Below, piece by piece: positions 17,410 to 26,705 of a DNA stretch of 64,000 nucleotides (within the stretch, counting starts at the first letter, position 1; each line of letters opens with the position of its first letter). The stretch covers positions 1 to 64,000 of the forward strand of contig CAIYPG010000064.1 of assembly GCA_903928055.1 (NCBI GenBank), read 5' to 3'. The position numbers and the translations under genes are program-made. The DNA is from an uncultured beta proteobacterium (GTDB lineage Bacteria > Pseudomonadota > Gammaproteobacteria > Burkholderiales > SG8-39). The notes beneath the pieces were generated by a model. It had not been told where the DNA came from and did no database searches. It was given only the letters and a program-made list of their open reading frames with translations.

Positions 17410-18387
17410 CTATTCCAGCTTCACGTTCGCCTGCCTGACGATGCGTGCCGTTGAGTCCAGCGAATCGGCAATCACCTTGCGGAACTGCTCGGGCGTGTTG
17501 AGCGGAATTTCCGAGCCGTCCGCGGTGAGCGCTTTTTCGACGTCCGGCTGCGAGAGCAGGGCGTTGATCTCGCGGTTCAGGGCATTGATGATCGCGGGGT
17601 TCGTGCCCTCGACACCAAGGATGCCGACCCAGGCCTCGAATACGTCGAAGTTCGGCAGCGACTCGCGCACAGTCGGCGTGTCCGGCATGGATTTGATCCG
17701 CTTTTCCCCGCTGACCGCAATGGCCCTGATCTTGCCGGATTTCACCAGCGGTCCGGCCGATGCCGCGGTTCCGAGCGTAAGGTTGATGCGTCCGGCCATC
17801 TGCTCGACATAGGAGGGACCGACACCTTTGAACGGGATGCCCTGCATGTCGATGCCTGCCACGATCTTCAGCAGTTCGCCAAACAGGTGCGCCCCGCCGC
17901 CGATTGCCGAGTAGGCAAAGTTCAGCTTGTTCGGATTGGCCTTGGCGTAGGTGATGAATTCGCGGATGTTGTTCACCGGCAGGTCGCTGTTGACCGAGAC
18001 GATGTAGGGCGTGGAGATGCATTGCGCCACCGGCGGGAACCTGGTGCGCATGCTGTAGGGCAGCTTGAGCATCATCTCCCCGCCGACAAAGGCGCTGATG
18101 CCCACCGCCAGCAGCGTATAGCCGTCAGAGGGCGACTTCGATACGGTCTCGAAGGCCACGCCATTGCCGGCGCGGTTCTCGGCGATGACGTTGCCCCAGC
18201 GCTCGTTCAGCTTGGTCTGCACCATGCGCCCGCAGATGTCGATGGCGCCGCCGGGGGCGGAGGAAATGACGATGCGTATCGGCTTGTTCGGGTAGCCGTC
18301 GGGAAGGCCGGCTGGCTTCTGGGCGTATGCGGCCGAAAGGCTGCAGGCGAGGGCCGCTGCGGCGAGAGAGAGTCCGGGTCTGTTCAT
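17410..18387 (-). CDS. Bug/TctC-family periplasmic receptor (tandem array, copy 3)
   Basis: 325 residues with signal peptide (LAAAALACSLSAAYA), QKPAGLPDGYPNKPIRIVISSAPGGAIDICGRM, ENRAGNGVAFETV, DGYTLLA, IPFKGVGPSYVEQMAGR and the terminal STARIVRQANVKLE. It is most similar to the array gene at 18447 (shared CISTPYIVSVNSDLPV-type segments). The start ATG at 18387 has GGGAAGG upstream; 18408 is an alternative. A much longer open frame continues upstream through the neighbouring genes in the same frame, but it is only GC-driven shadow. Confidence 0.92.
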   Translation of the reverse strand: MNRPGLSLAAAALACSLSAAYAQKPAGLPDGYPNKPIRIVISSAPGGAIDICGRMVQTKLNERWGNVIAENRAGNGVAFETVSKSPSDGYTLLAVGISAFVGGEMMLKLPYSMRTRFPPVAQCISTPYIVSVNSDLPVNNIREFITYAKANPNKLNFAYSAIGGGAHLFGELLKIVAGIDMQGIPFKGVGPSYVEQMAGRINLTLGTAASAGPLVKSGKIRAIAVSGEKRIKSMPDTPTVRESLPNFDVFEAWVGILGVEGTNPAIINALNREINALLSQPDVEKALTADGSEIPLNTPEQFRKVIADSLDSTARIVRQANVKLE

Positions 18388-18446
18388 CGAAGCCTTCCCA
18401 GATGTCATTGCAAATTTTGCCTTGCCTGCCTGAAACCTGCCGCCCG

Positions 18447-19427
18447 TCACTCGAGTTTGATGCCGGCCTGCTTGACGATGCGCGCCGTCGAGTCGCCCGA
18501 TTGCGCGATGATCCTGCGGAACTGTTCCGGTGTGTTCAGCGGGATTTCCGAACCGTCGGTGGTGAGGGTCTTCTCGGACTCGGGCAGGGCGAGCACGGCA
18601 TTCATCTCCCGGTTGAGCGCGGCAATGATGGCCGGGTTCATGCCTTCGACGCCGAGGAAACCGACCCAGCCTTCCATGACATCGAAGCTCGGCAGGACCT
18701 CGGTCATGGTTGCAATGTCCGGAAGGGATTTCATGCGCTTCGAACTGGTCACGGCGATCGGCCTGATCTTGCCGGCCTTCGCCAGCGGTCCGGCGGAGGC
18801 GGCCGTGCCGGTGGTGATGTTGATGCGTCCGGCCATCTGTTCCAGGTAGGAAGGACCGACGCCCTTGAAGGGAATGCCCTGAATGTCCACGTTGGCAACG
18901 AACTTGAACAGCTCCCCGAACAGTTGCGAGGTGCTGCCAGTGGAGTTGTAGGCGTAATTGAGCTTGTTCGGATTGACTTTCGCGTAGGCGATCAGTTCCT
19001 TGATGTTCTTCACCGGCAGCTCGTTGTTCACCGACACGATGTAGGGTGTCGTGATGCATTGCGAGATGGCGGGGAACTTCGTGCGCAGGCTGTACGGCAG
19101 GTTCAGCGTCAGCTCGGCGCCGACGAAGGCGCTGATACCGGTGGTAAGCAACGTGTAGCCGTCCGGTGCGGACTTGGACACGAAGTCGAAGGCCACACCG
19201 TTGCCCGTGCGGTTCTCGGCGATGACACCGCCGCCCCAGCGCTCGGCCAGCCTGGCCTGTACCAGTCGTCCGCAAATGTCGATGGCGCCGCCGGGCGAGG
19301 ACGAGATGACGATCCTGACGGGTTTGTTCGGATAGTTCTCGGGCAGCCCCGTCGGCTTTTGCGCGAGCGCCGCGGGGGCGATGCAGGCGGCTGCAAGCAG
19401 AAGCGCAGCCCTGGCAATCATCTTCAT
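18447..19427 (-). CDS. Bug/TctC-family periplasmic receptor (tandem array, copy 2)
   Basis: 326 residues: signal peptide (ARAALLLAAACIAPAALA), QKPTGLPENYPNKPVRIVISSSPGG, ENRTGNGVAFDFV, DGYTLLT, IPFKGVGPSYLEQMAGR and terminal STARIVKQAGIKLE. A good ribosome site (AAGGAG, revcomp of 19438-19443) precedes the start. Spacing to its neighbours is about 50-60 bases, so the four array genes are likely one transcript. Confidence 0.93.
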   Translation of the reverse strand: MKMIARAALLLAAACIAPAALAQKPTGLPENYPNKPVRIVISSSPGGAIDICGRLVQARLAERWGGGVIAENRTGNGVAFDFVSKSAPDGYTLLTTGISAFVGAELTLNLPYSLRTKFPAISQCITTPYIVSVNNELPVKNIKELIAYAKVNPNKLNYAYNSTGSTSQLFGELFKFVANVDIQGIPFKGVGPSYLEQMAGRINITTGTAASAGPLAKAGKIRPIAVTSSKRMKSLPDIATMTEVLPSFDVMEGWVGFLGVEGMNPAIIAALNREMNAVLALPESEKTLTTDGSEIPLNTPEQFRRIIAQSGDSTARIVKQAGIKLE

Positions 19428-19478
19428 GTGTCGGTCTCCTTGATGCCTGCGAGTGCAGGCAGGTGGTGCAGTGAACGG

Positions 19479-20495
19479 TTATTCGAGCTTGATGCCGGTC
19501 TGTTTGATCACCCGGTCGAGTTTGGTGATGCCGTTGCTGAGCATGGTGCCGAATTCCTTTGGCGTCATCGGCGCGGTTTCCGAGCCGTCGGTGGTCAGCA
19601 GCTTGTAGATGTCCGGAAGATTGACGATCTGGTTGATCTCGCGGTTGAGCGCACCGACGATGGGCTGGGGCGTGCCGGCCGGGGCGAGTATGCCGAACCA
19701 GGTGTTGATCTCGAACTCCGGAATTGTCTCCGAGATGGCCTGCAGGTCGGGCAGCGATTTGGCACGCTTGCCGCTGGTCACGGCAATGGCGCGCAGCTTG
19801 CCGGAGCGCACATGCGGAATCGACGCCGTGGGTGTGGCGAACAGCATGTCGATGCGTCCGCCCAGCAGGTCGACGATGCCGGGCCCGATGCCCTTGTAGG
19901 GAACATGGGTCATGTCGATGCCGCCGGCCAGCTTCATCCATTCGCCGGCGAGGTGGCCTGATGAACCGGTGCCCGAACTGGCGTAATTCAGCGTGCCCTG
20001 CTTGCTCTTGGCGTAATCGAGGAACTCCCTGACGTTCTTGGCCGGCGACGAGTTCGGCACCACCATGACGAAGGGCGACACTGTGAACAGCGCAATCGGC
20101 TCAAAAGCCCTGGTCACGTCGTAGTCCACCTTGATCACGAGTGCTGCATTGAGGAAGGTGCTGGATGAACCGATGACCAGGGTATAGCCGTCAGGCGGCG
20201 CCTTGGCGGTGTAGTCCATGGCGACCACGCTGCCGATGCCGGACACCTTGTTCTCGATGATGATCTGCGCGTCCCATTTCTCGGCCAGCTTCTGCATCAC
20301 GGGACGCGTGATGATGTCCATGCCTCCACCGGGGGCGGTGCCGACGATGACGCGAATGGGCTTGGAGGGATAGGCGCCGGGCAGCCCTGAGGGTTTCTGG
20401 GCATATGCCGATTGCGGTGTTGCCAGTGCGATTGCGGCCGAGATCATGAAGGTCAGGGCGAGGGTGACGAAATGGCCCTTGAACTGGCAATGCAT
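19479..20495 (-). CDS. Bug/TctC-family periplasmic receptor (tandem array, copy 1, promoter-proximal)
   Basis: 338 residues. Signal peptide (ALTFMISAAIALATPQSAYA), QKPSGLPGAYPSKPIRVIVGTAPGGGMDI, ENKVSGIGSVVAM, DGYTLVIG, VPYKGIGPGIVDLLGGR and terminal LDRVIKQTGIKLE. It is more divergent than the other three array members but shares the QKPxGLP extension. The start ATG at 20495 follows AAAGGAGACGTCCC. It reads away from the CoA-transferase at 20724; the 228-bp divergent gap carries candidate operators. Confidence 0.92.
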   Translation of the reverse strand: MHCQFKGHFVTLALTFMISAAIALATPQSAYAQKPSGLPGAYPSKPIRVIVGTAPGGGMDIITRPVMQKLAEKWDAQIIIENKVSGIGSVVAMDYTAKAPPDGYTLVIGSSSTFLNAALVIKVDYDVTRAFEPIALFTVSPFVMVVPNSSPAKNVREFLDYAKSKQGTLNYASSGTGSSGHLAGEWMKLAGGIDMTHVPYKGIGPGIVDLLGGRIDMLFATPTASIPHVRSGKLRAIAVTSGKRAKSLPDLQAISETIPEFEINTWFGILAPAGTPQPIVGALNREINQIVNLPDIYKLLTTDGSETAPMTPKEFGTMLSNGITKLDRVIKQTGIKLE

Positions 20496-20651
20496 GGGAC
20501 GTCTCCTTTGGCGGCTTCTGCAAATTCGCCAGCTTGATTGCGCCGGTCCTTGTTCTGTGTCGCTGTTTTCCAGTGTCACTGATGCGTGGCAGGCGCGCCT
20601 CAGTGCATGTTCTGGCGATCACGTTTATTCGCAGACTAGAATACGCCCAAA

Positions 20652-20697
20652 CGTCTCAAATATAAATCAATCTCAGTCCATTTCGTCTGATGAGACG
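20652..20697. promoter_or_regulatory. Repeated CGTCT/AGACG boxes in the Bug array/CoA-transferase divergent region
   Basis: CGTCTCA at 20652-20658 and TGAGACG at 20691-20697 form a widely spaced inverted repeat. The second site is itself a hairpin, CGTCT-GATG-AGACG (20684-20697). It lies 27 bases before the start at 20724 and about 160 bases before the leftward array. This is a plausible shared operator for both directions; the IclR protein at 25815 is the nearest candidate regulator, by inference only. Confidence 0.45.
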
Positions 20698-20723
20698 CAG
20701 GCAACAACCCCTGGGGAATCAAC

Positions 20724-21920
20724 ATGCATGCGCTGTCCGGCATCCGCGTCATCGACGTCACGCACCACATTTCCGGCCCGACCTGCACCATGCTGCTTGG
20801 CGACTATGGCGCCGAGGTATTGAAGATCGAACCGCTGGACGGAGAGCCGCTGCGGGCGGCGAACGTGGTTAACACCGGCGGCCAGCGCAGCAGCTTCCTG
20901 GCGGTGAACCGCAACAAGCAAAGCATCACCATCGACCTGCGCACGCCGCAAGGCAGGGACATCGTTCATGACCTGGTGAGGGCGGGCGATGTGTTCGTGG
21001 AGAACTTCCGGCCGGGCGTGGCCGGGCGCCTCGGCCTCGACTACGCCACGTTGTCGGCAATCAATCCGCGCATCGTGTACTGCTCGATTACCGGCTTTGG
21101 CGGAGAAGGTCCGTGCAGCAGCCGTCCGGCGCTGGACCTGGTCGGCCAGGCCATGGGTGGCCTGATGAGCATCACCGGCGAGGAAGGCGGCGAGCCGCTG
21201 GCCTGTGGCGCGCCGGTGGCGGACTACCTCTCGGGCATGCATGGTCTGCTGGGCGTGCTGCTCGCGCTCCAGGCGCGCGAGCGCACCGGTCGCGGCCAGC
21301 GCGTGGAGGCGAACATGCTCAACGCCATGGCGTCGCTGATGAGCCTTCGGCTGCAGCAGTACTGGGCGACCGGCGAGGAACTGCAACCCATCGGCGCGCG
21401 CCATCCGCAGAACACGCCCTGGGGTGTTTTCAAGGGCGGTGACGGCAAGCGGTTTGTGGTCGCCGTGTCGACACGCTCGTTCTGGGAGCGCTTCTGCGCG
21501 GCACTCGGGCGTGGCGACCTCACCGACCATCCGGATTACGCCGGCAATGTCGGCCGCCGGGAGAATCGTGCTGCGCTCGAGGCGGAACTGCAGCGCTGGT
21601 TCGCCACGCGGGATGCGGCGCACTGGCTGGCGCAACTGGTTGCGGCGGGGGTTCCCTGTTCGCCGGTGCATGCCATCAGCGACATGCTGGAGGACGAGCA
21701 GATCCGCATGAACGGCATCCTCGACTCGCTGCCCCTGGCTGAAGGGGGCAGCACGCCGGTGGTGGGGCCGCCGGTGAAGCTGAGCGAGACGCCGGGCAGC
21801 ATCCGGCGGCATTCGCCGCTGCTGGGGGCCGATACGGCCAGCGTACTTCGCAGCCTCCTGGGGTACTCGGAGGAGCAACTGCTGGGCTTCGCCGCGCAGG
21901 GCGCCATCCGGCTTCCGTAA
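20724..21920 (+). CDS. CaiB/BaiF (class III) CoA-transferase
   Basis: 398 residues, single-domain, normal family length. It starts with GIRVIDVTHHISGPTCTMLLGDYGAEVLKIE and has the central block RPALDLVGQAMGG, whose Asp (D138) fits the catalytic Asp that forms an aspartyl-CoA intermediate in this family. It transfers CoA between organic acids; the substrate is unknown. It is the first gene of a rightward block with an amidohydrolase, another CoA-transferase, a CitE-like lyase and an IclR regulator, which suggests degradation of a hydroxy- or dicarboxylic acid through CoA esters. Confidence 0.9.
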   Translation: MHALSGIRVIDVTHHISGPTCTMLLGDYGAEVLKIEPLDGEPLRAANVVNTGGQRSSFLAVNRNKQSITIDLRTPQGRDIVHDLVRAGDVFVENFRPGVAGRLGLDYATLSAINPRIVYCSITGFGGEGPCSSRPALDLVGQAMGGLMSITGEEGGEPLACGAPVADYLSGMHGLLGVLLALQARERTGRGQRVEANMLNAMASLMSLRLQQYWATGEELQPIGARHPQNTPWGVFKGGDGKRFVVAVSTRSFWERFCAALGRGDLTDHPDYAGNVGRRENRAALEAELQRWFATRDAAHWLAQLVAAGVPCSPVHAISDMLEDEQIRMNGILDSLPLAEGGSTPVVGPPVKLSETPGSIRRHSPLLGADTASVLRSLLGYSEEQLLGFAAQGAIRLP

Positions 21921-22042
21921 AAGCTGCTTTGCCCGGAATGTACGTAGACGCGCTGCCGGCATGCCGGTTACGATAAAAGAAATTGAGTTTCATTCAATGA
22001 AACGCCGCCGGAAGAGCCGCGTTCGCCCAAAGGAGATTCCGC

Positions 22043-23488
22043 ATGTCATCAGGCCTTTCCCCGCGCGACATCCGCAGCCAGCTGAAGCATCCCGTCATCG
22101 ACTGTGACGGCCACTGGCTGGAATCACATGCCATGCTGGCCGAATACATCCGCGACATCGGCGGCGATGCACTCGCGCAGAAGTACGTCGAATCGCGCAA
22201 GACCGAGGTCAGTCCCAAGTGGTACAAGGCGACAAACGAGGAGCGCATCAAGGAGCGCATGCGTCGCCGTGCCTGGTGGCATTTCCCGGCCGATGCGAAG
22301 CAGCAGGCCATCTTCCGCCTGCCGAAGTATTTCAGCGAGAGCATGGACGAGATGGGTATCGACTTCGCCATCGTCTATCCGACGGCGGGCCTGTCGCTGG
22401 AAGGCATCCGCGACGTGGAACTGCGCAACGCTGCGGTGCGTGCCTACAACCAGATGGCCATGGATTTGTACAAGCCTTACGCGTCGCGCATGACGCCGGT
22501 GGCGGTGATTCCCCGGCGCACACCGGCCGAAGCGGTGGCCGAGGTGAAATACGCCGTGAAGGAACTGGGCTACAAGGCGGTGATGATCAGCGGCACGCTG
22601 GTGCGCCGCTCGCCTTCGGGCCAGCAGTACGTGGATGCGCTCGGCCTCGACAATGCCGAGAGCTACGATCCGCTGTGGCAGACCTGCACCGACCTTGGCG
22701 TGGCGGTGACTTCGCATGCCGGCAGCCTCTCCTGGCTGGACCATGCTTCGGTGACGAACTACACCTACAACCATGTCAACCATTTTGCGCAGGCCAACCA
22801 TGCCTTCTGCAAGGCGGTGTTCCTCGGTGGTGTGACAAAGCGTTTTCCCAACCTCAACTTCGGCTTTCTCGAAGGCGGCACTGGCTGGGCACGCAACCTG
22901 TACTGTGACCTTCGTGGCCACTTCGAGAAGCGCCACCTGCCCAACGCCCAGGCCTTCCTCAAGCCCACCGACCTCGACTTGCAGGAACTGAAGAACTATA
23001 TCGACAAGTACGGCAATGACCGCATGAAAGGCTTGAGGGACAAGATCATCGCCGGAATCGACGGCTGGGAGCGGGGCACGCTGCAGAGCCAGGTCGAGCG
23101 CGAGCACGAGCATCATGATGATTTCGCCGCGGCCGGTGTGAACAGCAAGAAGGAACTTGCCGAAGCCTTCACGAAGAACTTCTACTTCGGCTGCGAGGCC
23201 GACGATCCGATGACCACGGTGGCCTTCGACAAGCGCCTCGGCCTGCCGCTCAACGCGCTGTTCAGCTCCGACATCGCCCACTGGGACGTGCCCAATGTGC
23301 TGGAAGTCCTCCCCGAGGCACACGAAATGCTCGAGAAGGGCCAGCTCGATGAGGAGGCCTTCCGCCGCTTCATGTTCGCCAATGCAGTGAACCTGCATGG
23401 TGGCATGAATGCCAGTTTCTTCAAGGGCACGGTGGTGGAGGCGGCGGCGGCAAATGAACTGGGCACACGCAAGCAGGCGGCGGCCTGA
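22043..23488 (+). CDS. Amidohydrolase_2-family metal-dependent hydrolase/decarboxylase
   Basis: 481 residues. The N-terminal metal motif is HPVIDCDGHW (the DxDxH variant). Later blocks are FPNLNFGFLEGG and FSSDIAHWDV, which place the remaining metal ligands of the TIM barrel. Family members include ACMSD and resorcylate-type decarboxylases and lactone hydrolases, so it may decarboxylate or hydrolyse a ring acid. The family includes long (over 400 residue) members like this. The start has AAAGGAGATTCCGC. Its stop overlaps the next start (TGATG), so it is coupled to the CoA-transferase. Confidence 0.82.
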   Translation: MSSGLSPRDIRSQLKHPVIDCDGHWLESHAMLAEYIRDIGGDALAQKYVESRKTEVSPKWYKATNEERIKERMRRRAWWHFPADAKQQAIFRLPKYFSESMDEMGIDFAIVYPTAGLSLEGIRDVELRNAAVRAYNQMAMDLYKPYASRMTPVAVIPRRTPAEAVAEVKYAVKELGYKAVMISGTLVRRSPSGQQYVDALGLDNAESYDPLWQTCTDLGVAVTSHAGSLSWLDHASVTNYTYNHVNHFAQANHAFCKAVFLGGVTKRFPNLNFGFLEGGTGWARNLYCDLRGHFEKRHLPNAQAFLKPTDLDLQELKNYIDKYGNDRMKGLRDKIIAGIDGWERGTLQSQVEREHEHHDDFAAAGVNSKKELAEAFTKNFYFGCEADDPMTTVAFDKRLGLPLNALFSSDIAHWDVPNVLEVLPEAHEMLEKGQLDEEAFRRFMFANAVNLHGGMNASFFKGTVVEAAAANELGTRKQAAA

Positions 23489-24732
23489 TGTCGCAACAGG
23501 CCAAAGACGTCCGGGATGGTCCGCCCGGCGCCCTGGAGGGCGTGCGTGTGCTGGATTTCTCGCATGCGCTGGCCGGCCCGTACTCGACCATGATCCTCGC
23601 CGACATGGGCGCCGACATCCTCAAGGTCGAGCATCCGGGCGGGGGCGACCGCACCCGCCGCTACACCGATGGCGACGAGAATTTCAGCCCGTACTTCAGC
23701 AGCGTGAACCGCGGCAAGAACAGCCTGGTGCTGGACATCAAGCAGCCGGCCGGCCGCGAACTGGCACATCGCCTGGTGCAGCAGGCCGACGTGGTGGTGC
23801 AGAACATGGGGCCGGGCGTGGCCGAGCGCGTCGGGCTGGGTTATGAGGAGCTGTCCGCACTCAACCCGCGCCTCATCTATGCCGTGGTGACCGGGTTCGG
23901 CCGCGATGGTCCCTGGGCCGATCGCGTGGGTGTTGATCCGCTCATCCAGGCGCTGTCCGGCTCCATGAGCATTGTCGGCGAGCCCGGCGGGTCGCCGCTG
24001 CGCGTAGGCTATTCCGTCGTTGATCTGGTGGGGGGGCTGTACCTGGCCGTCGGCATGCTGGGTGCGTTGAATGAGCGCCACACCAGCGGCAAGGGCCAGC
24101 TACTCGACATTTCGCTCATGGAAGCGCAAATGGCGCTGATGGAGAACGCCGTGGTGCGCTATCTCGCCACCGGCAAGGTGCCTCAGCCCGTGGGCAGCGC
24201 GCATCCCTACCAGACGCTGACCCGCGCCTATGAAGCGCAGGATGGCTGGGTGATGGCCACGCTGTCGGTACGCAACTTCAGGGCGGCCTGCGAAGTATGG
24301 GGGCACAGGGAGTGGCTGGCCGATGCCGACCTGCAGGCGCGTCCGGAAACCCGCACCGAGGAACTGGTGCCCGAACTGCAGAAGATTTTCAGGACGCAGA
24401 CCCGCCAGTACTGGATCGACAAGCTGGTACCCGTTGGCGTGAAGTGCATGCCGGTGAACACCATCGCCGAGGCGCTGGAGACGCCGCCCATTGTCGAGCG
24501 CGGCTTCATCCAGCACACCGAAGATGCCAATGGCCGCAAGCTGCGCATCGCCGGATCGCCGCTCCGCCTGTCGCGCACGCCGGGCCGGGTGCGCAAGGCT
24601 GCGCCGGTGCTGGGTGAACACAATCGCAGCTCGCTGCGGGAATGGCTGGGCATGGGCGACGAGGAATATGCGCGCTACGAAGCGCAGGGCATTTTCAAAC
24701 AGGTTGATCCGAAGATCCGCGGCTTCTGGTAG
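23488..24732 (+). CDS. CaiB/BaiF (class III) CoA-transferase
   Basis: 414 residues, single domain. GVRVLDFSHALAGPYSTMILADMGADILKVEHPGGGD is the N-terminal CoA-binding signature, and VGVDPLIQALSG carries the expected catalytic Asp (D150). It overlaps the upstream amidohydrolase stop by one base and precedes a CitE-like lyase, so CoA activation followed by C-C cleavage is a sensible order. Whether it acts on the amidohydrolase product cannot be read from sequence. Confidence 0.9.
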   Translation: MSQQAKDVRDGPPGALEGVRVLDFSHALAGPYSTMILADMGADILKVEHPGGGDRTRRYTDGDENFSPYFSSVNRGKNSLVLDIKQPAGRELAHRLVQQADVVVQNMGPGVAERVGLGYEELSALNPRLIYAVVTGFGRDGPWADRVGVDPLIQALSGSMSIVGEPGGSPLRVGYSVVDLVGGLYLAVGMLGALNERHTSGKGQLLDISLMEAQMALMENAVVRYLATGKVPQPVGSAHPYQTLTRAYEAQDGWVMATLSVRNFRAACEVWGHREWLADADLQARPETRTEELVPELQKIFRTQTRQYWIDKLVPVGVKCMPVNTIAEALETPPIVERGFIQHTEDANGRKLRIAGSPLRLSRTPGRVRKAAPVLGEHNRSSLREWLGMGDEEYARYEAQGIFKQVDPKIRGFW

Positions 24733-24810
24733 GGCAAGGTATTAACGCCCAACCCCAACCCTCCTCCGCTTTGCAGGGGAGTGGGACGAGAGACAAAGGA
24801 GGAAAACGAA

Positions 24811-25818
24811 ATGAAGGTCCGCCGTTCCCAGACCATCGTTCCGGCCAGCGTGCCGGAATACATCGAGAAATCCGTCCGGCTGGAGGCCGATGTCGTCGTG
24901 ATGGACCTCCAGGATGCCGTGGTGAAGCAGGACAAGGCCAAGCGCGAGGGGCGCGACGTGGTGGTGGCCGCGCTGCGCAAGGGCAAAAGCGCCTACAAGT
25001 GCCGCGAACTGTGCGTGCGCGTCAACAGCCCGGGCTCGCCCTGGTTCATCGACGACCTGAAGGCGGTGATCGAAGCCGGCGTGGACAGCATCCGCCTCAC
25101 GCATGCCTATGGACTGGCGGACGTCATGTTTGCCGAGCGCTGCATCATGGCCTTTGCCAACGGGCGCGAGGTGGACATCCACCTGAGCCTCGACATGCCC
25201 TCATGCCTTTTCGAGCTGGAAGACATCGCGAAGCGCTCGGAACTGATCACCTCGGTGTGGCTGTCCTCGGGCGACTTCGGCCTGGAGACGGGTTCCTCCA
25301 GCCACGGGCCCAATCCCTATCCGAATGACGAGTGGCTCACCTATACGCGCGGCAAGATCGTCAACGTGGCGCGCTCTTTCGGCTGGAACGCCGGCGACAT
25401 CATCCGGCCGCTGCCCACTGATCCGGACAAGCTGCGCACGGCGCTGCAACGCTCGCGCATGTTCGGCTTCGACGGCTGCGCCATTGTCATTCCGCGGCTG
25501 ATTCACATCGTCAACGAGGAGTTCGGCGTCAAGGCCGACGAGCTGACCTGGGCGAAGGACCTTGCGGCGAAGTGGGACCTGCTGGCTGCGGGGCCGGAAT
25601 CGAACCGCGATTTCCACACCATCGACGGCAGGAACGTCATGCGTCCCGGCTATGAGTATGCGCTGCGCGTCATTCACTACGACGCGGTGCTGCGCGGCGA
25701 CCCGGAGGCGGTGGAGTCCTATCGCAAATACGGCCTTGCCACCGGCGACTATCTTGCCGAACGGCGTGCGGCTCCCATCCTGTCGGATCCGGCTCTCGTC
25801 GCAGGGGTGAAGCCATGA
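24811..25818 (+). CDS. HpcH/HpaI (CitE-like) CoA-ester lyase/aldolase
   Basis: 335 residues. CitE-type TIM-barrel motifs: VVMDLQDAV (usually DLEDAV), CVRVNSPGS with the CoA-binding Arg R70, HLSLDMPS and LSSGDFGL with D155. At the position where most CitE, malyl-CoA and citramalyl-CoA lyases have the metal-binding Glu, this protein has Asp (D128). Likely reaction: reversible cleavage of a 3-hydroxyacyl-CoA such as malyl-CoA or citramalyl-CoA. The start ATG 24811 is preceded by AGGAGGAAAACGAA. It is coupled to the IclR gene by ATGA overlap. Confidence 0.84.
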   Translation: MKVRRSQTIVPASVPEYIEKSVRLEADVVVMDLQDAVVKQDKAKREGRDVVVAALRKGKSAYKCRELCVRVNSPGSPWFIDDLKAVIEAGVDSIRLTHAYGLADVMFAERCIMAFANGREVDIHLSLDMPSCLFELEDIAKRSELITSVWLSSGDFGLETGSSSHGPNPYPNDEWLTYTRGKIVNVARSFGWNAGDIIRPLPTDPDKLRTALQRSRMFGFDGCAIVIPRLIHIVNEEFGVKADELTWAKDLAAKWDLLAAGPESNRDFHTIDGRNVMRPGYEYALRVIHYDAVLRGDPEAVESYRKYGLATGDYLAERRAAPILSDPALVAGVKP

Positions 25819-26705
25819 ACGCGAGAGATCAGTCAATGCAAGTGGCAGGCGTGCGAGACGTATCGACCGCGGCGCCGACATCCGTGGCAGCATCCCTGGC
25901 TGCCGAGCAGCGTGCCAAGGCGGCGGCCAAGGCGGCACGCGCCGATGGCTACAGCATCACGGCAGTCGAGCGCGCGCTTGATGTGCTCGAGGCGTTTCGC
26001 GGCCACGGCGGGGAATTGTCGCTGGTCGAGGTCACGCGCGCGACGGGGCTGCACAAGCCCACGGCATTCCGTGTGCTGGCCACGCTGCGCCGCCGTGGCA
26101 TGGTCATCAAGAATGAACAGACCGGCGTCTACCGGCTGGGCTACGCCATTCTCGCGCTGGCCGAGAGCGCCAAGTCGGTCGGCGGCCTTCTGATCGAGGC
26201 CCGTCCGGCGATGCGTGAGTTGCGCGCCAGGCTTCGCCACACCGTCTATCTCAGCGTGCGTGACGGTGATCAGCGGATCGACGTCGAGCAGATGGAGGGG
26301 CTGGGTGAAGTGCGGCGGGTGATCACGCCCGGCACCGGCCGCCCGCTGCACACCGGTGCGCCAAGCAAGGTGCTGGTGGCCGGGATGCCGGATGACCAGA
26401 TCAAATTGATGCTGGACCGTACGGCGCCGGCGGGTTTCGATCGCGATGATTTCCGTCGCGAAATCGCCGCGGTGCGCCGCAATGGCCATGCGCGCAGCCG
26501 TAATGTGCAGAATGCCACCGCAATATCGGCGCCGATCCGCGGTGCCGGTGGTGAAGTTCTGGCTTCTCTAACGGTGTCGGTGCCCATCACGCTGTTTGCC
26601 GCGATCCGGCAGGACGTGATCGCGGGCGTGACCACCAGTGCAGCGGCGATTTCGGAGTCGCTCAGGGGGCTGCCGGCGGGGCGGACTGGCACGCTCCGGC
26701 GCTGA
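25815..26705 (+). CDS. IclR-family transcriptional regulator
   Basis: 296 residues. An N-terminal extension of about 45 residues rich in Ala precedes the winged helix-turn-helix (YSITAVERALDVLEAF...LSLVEVTRATGLHKPTAFRVLATLRRRGMV). The effector domain follows, with HTVYLSVRDGDQRIDVEQ, GRPLHTGAPSKVL, and ATAISAPIRGAGGEVLASLTVS. It probably senses the pathway substrate and controls the 20724-25818 operon. The ATGA overlap with the lyase puts it in the same transcript, so it would autoregulate. Confidence 0.92.
   Translation: MNARDQSMQVAGVRDVSTAAPTSVAASLAAEQRAKAAAKAARADGYSITAVERALDVLEAFRGHGGELSLVEVTRATGLHKPTAFRVLATLRRRGMVIKNEQTGVYRLGYAILALAESAKSVGGLLIEARPAMRELRARLRHTVYLSVRDGDQRIDVEQMEGLGEVRRVITPGTGRPLHTGAPSKVLVAGMPDDQIKLMLDRTAPAGFDRDDFRREIAAVRRNGHARSRNVQNATAISAPIRGAGGEVLASLTVSVPITLFAAIRQDVIAGVTTSAAAISESLRGLPAGRTGTLRR

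Noticed and set aside
17410-19941. 843-codon minus-strand frame that could suggest a giant fused receptor
   Set aside because: Only the last 325 codons (17410-18387) form a Bug protein. The upstream part is an out-of-frame reading of the neighbouring Bug genes, which have their own starts and ribosome sites.
18327-19961. 544-codon plus-strand open frame across the Bug array
   Set aside because: It is antisense to three convincing Bug genes. Its protein is low-complexity (His/Arg/Gly/Ala rich) without domain pattern, typical of GC-rich shadow frames.
22124-23398. 424-codon minus-strand frame over the amidohydrolase
   Set aside because: Antisense shadow of a gene with clear metal-binding motifs, and no ribosome site or domain of its own.
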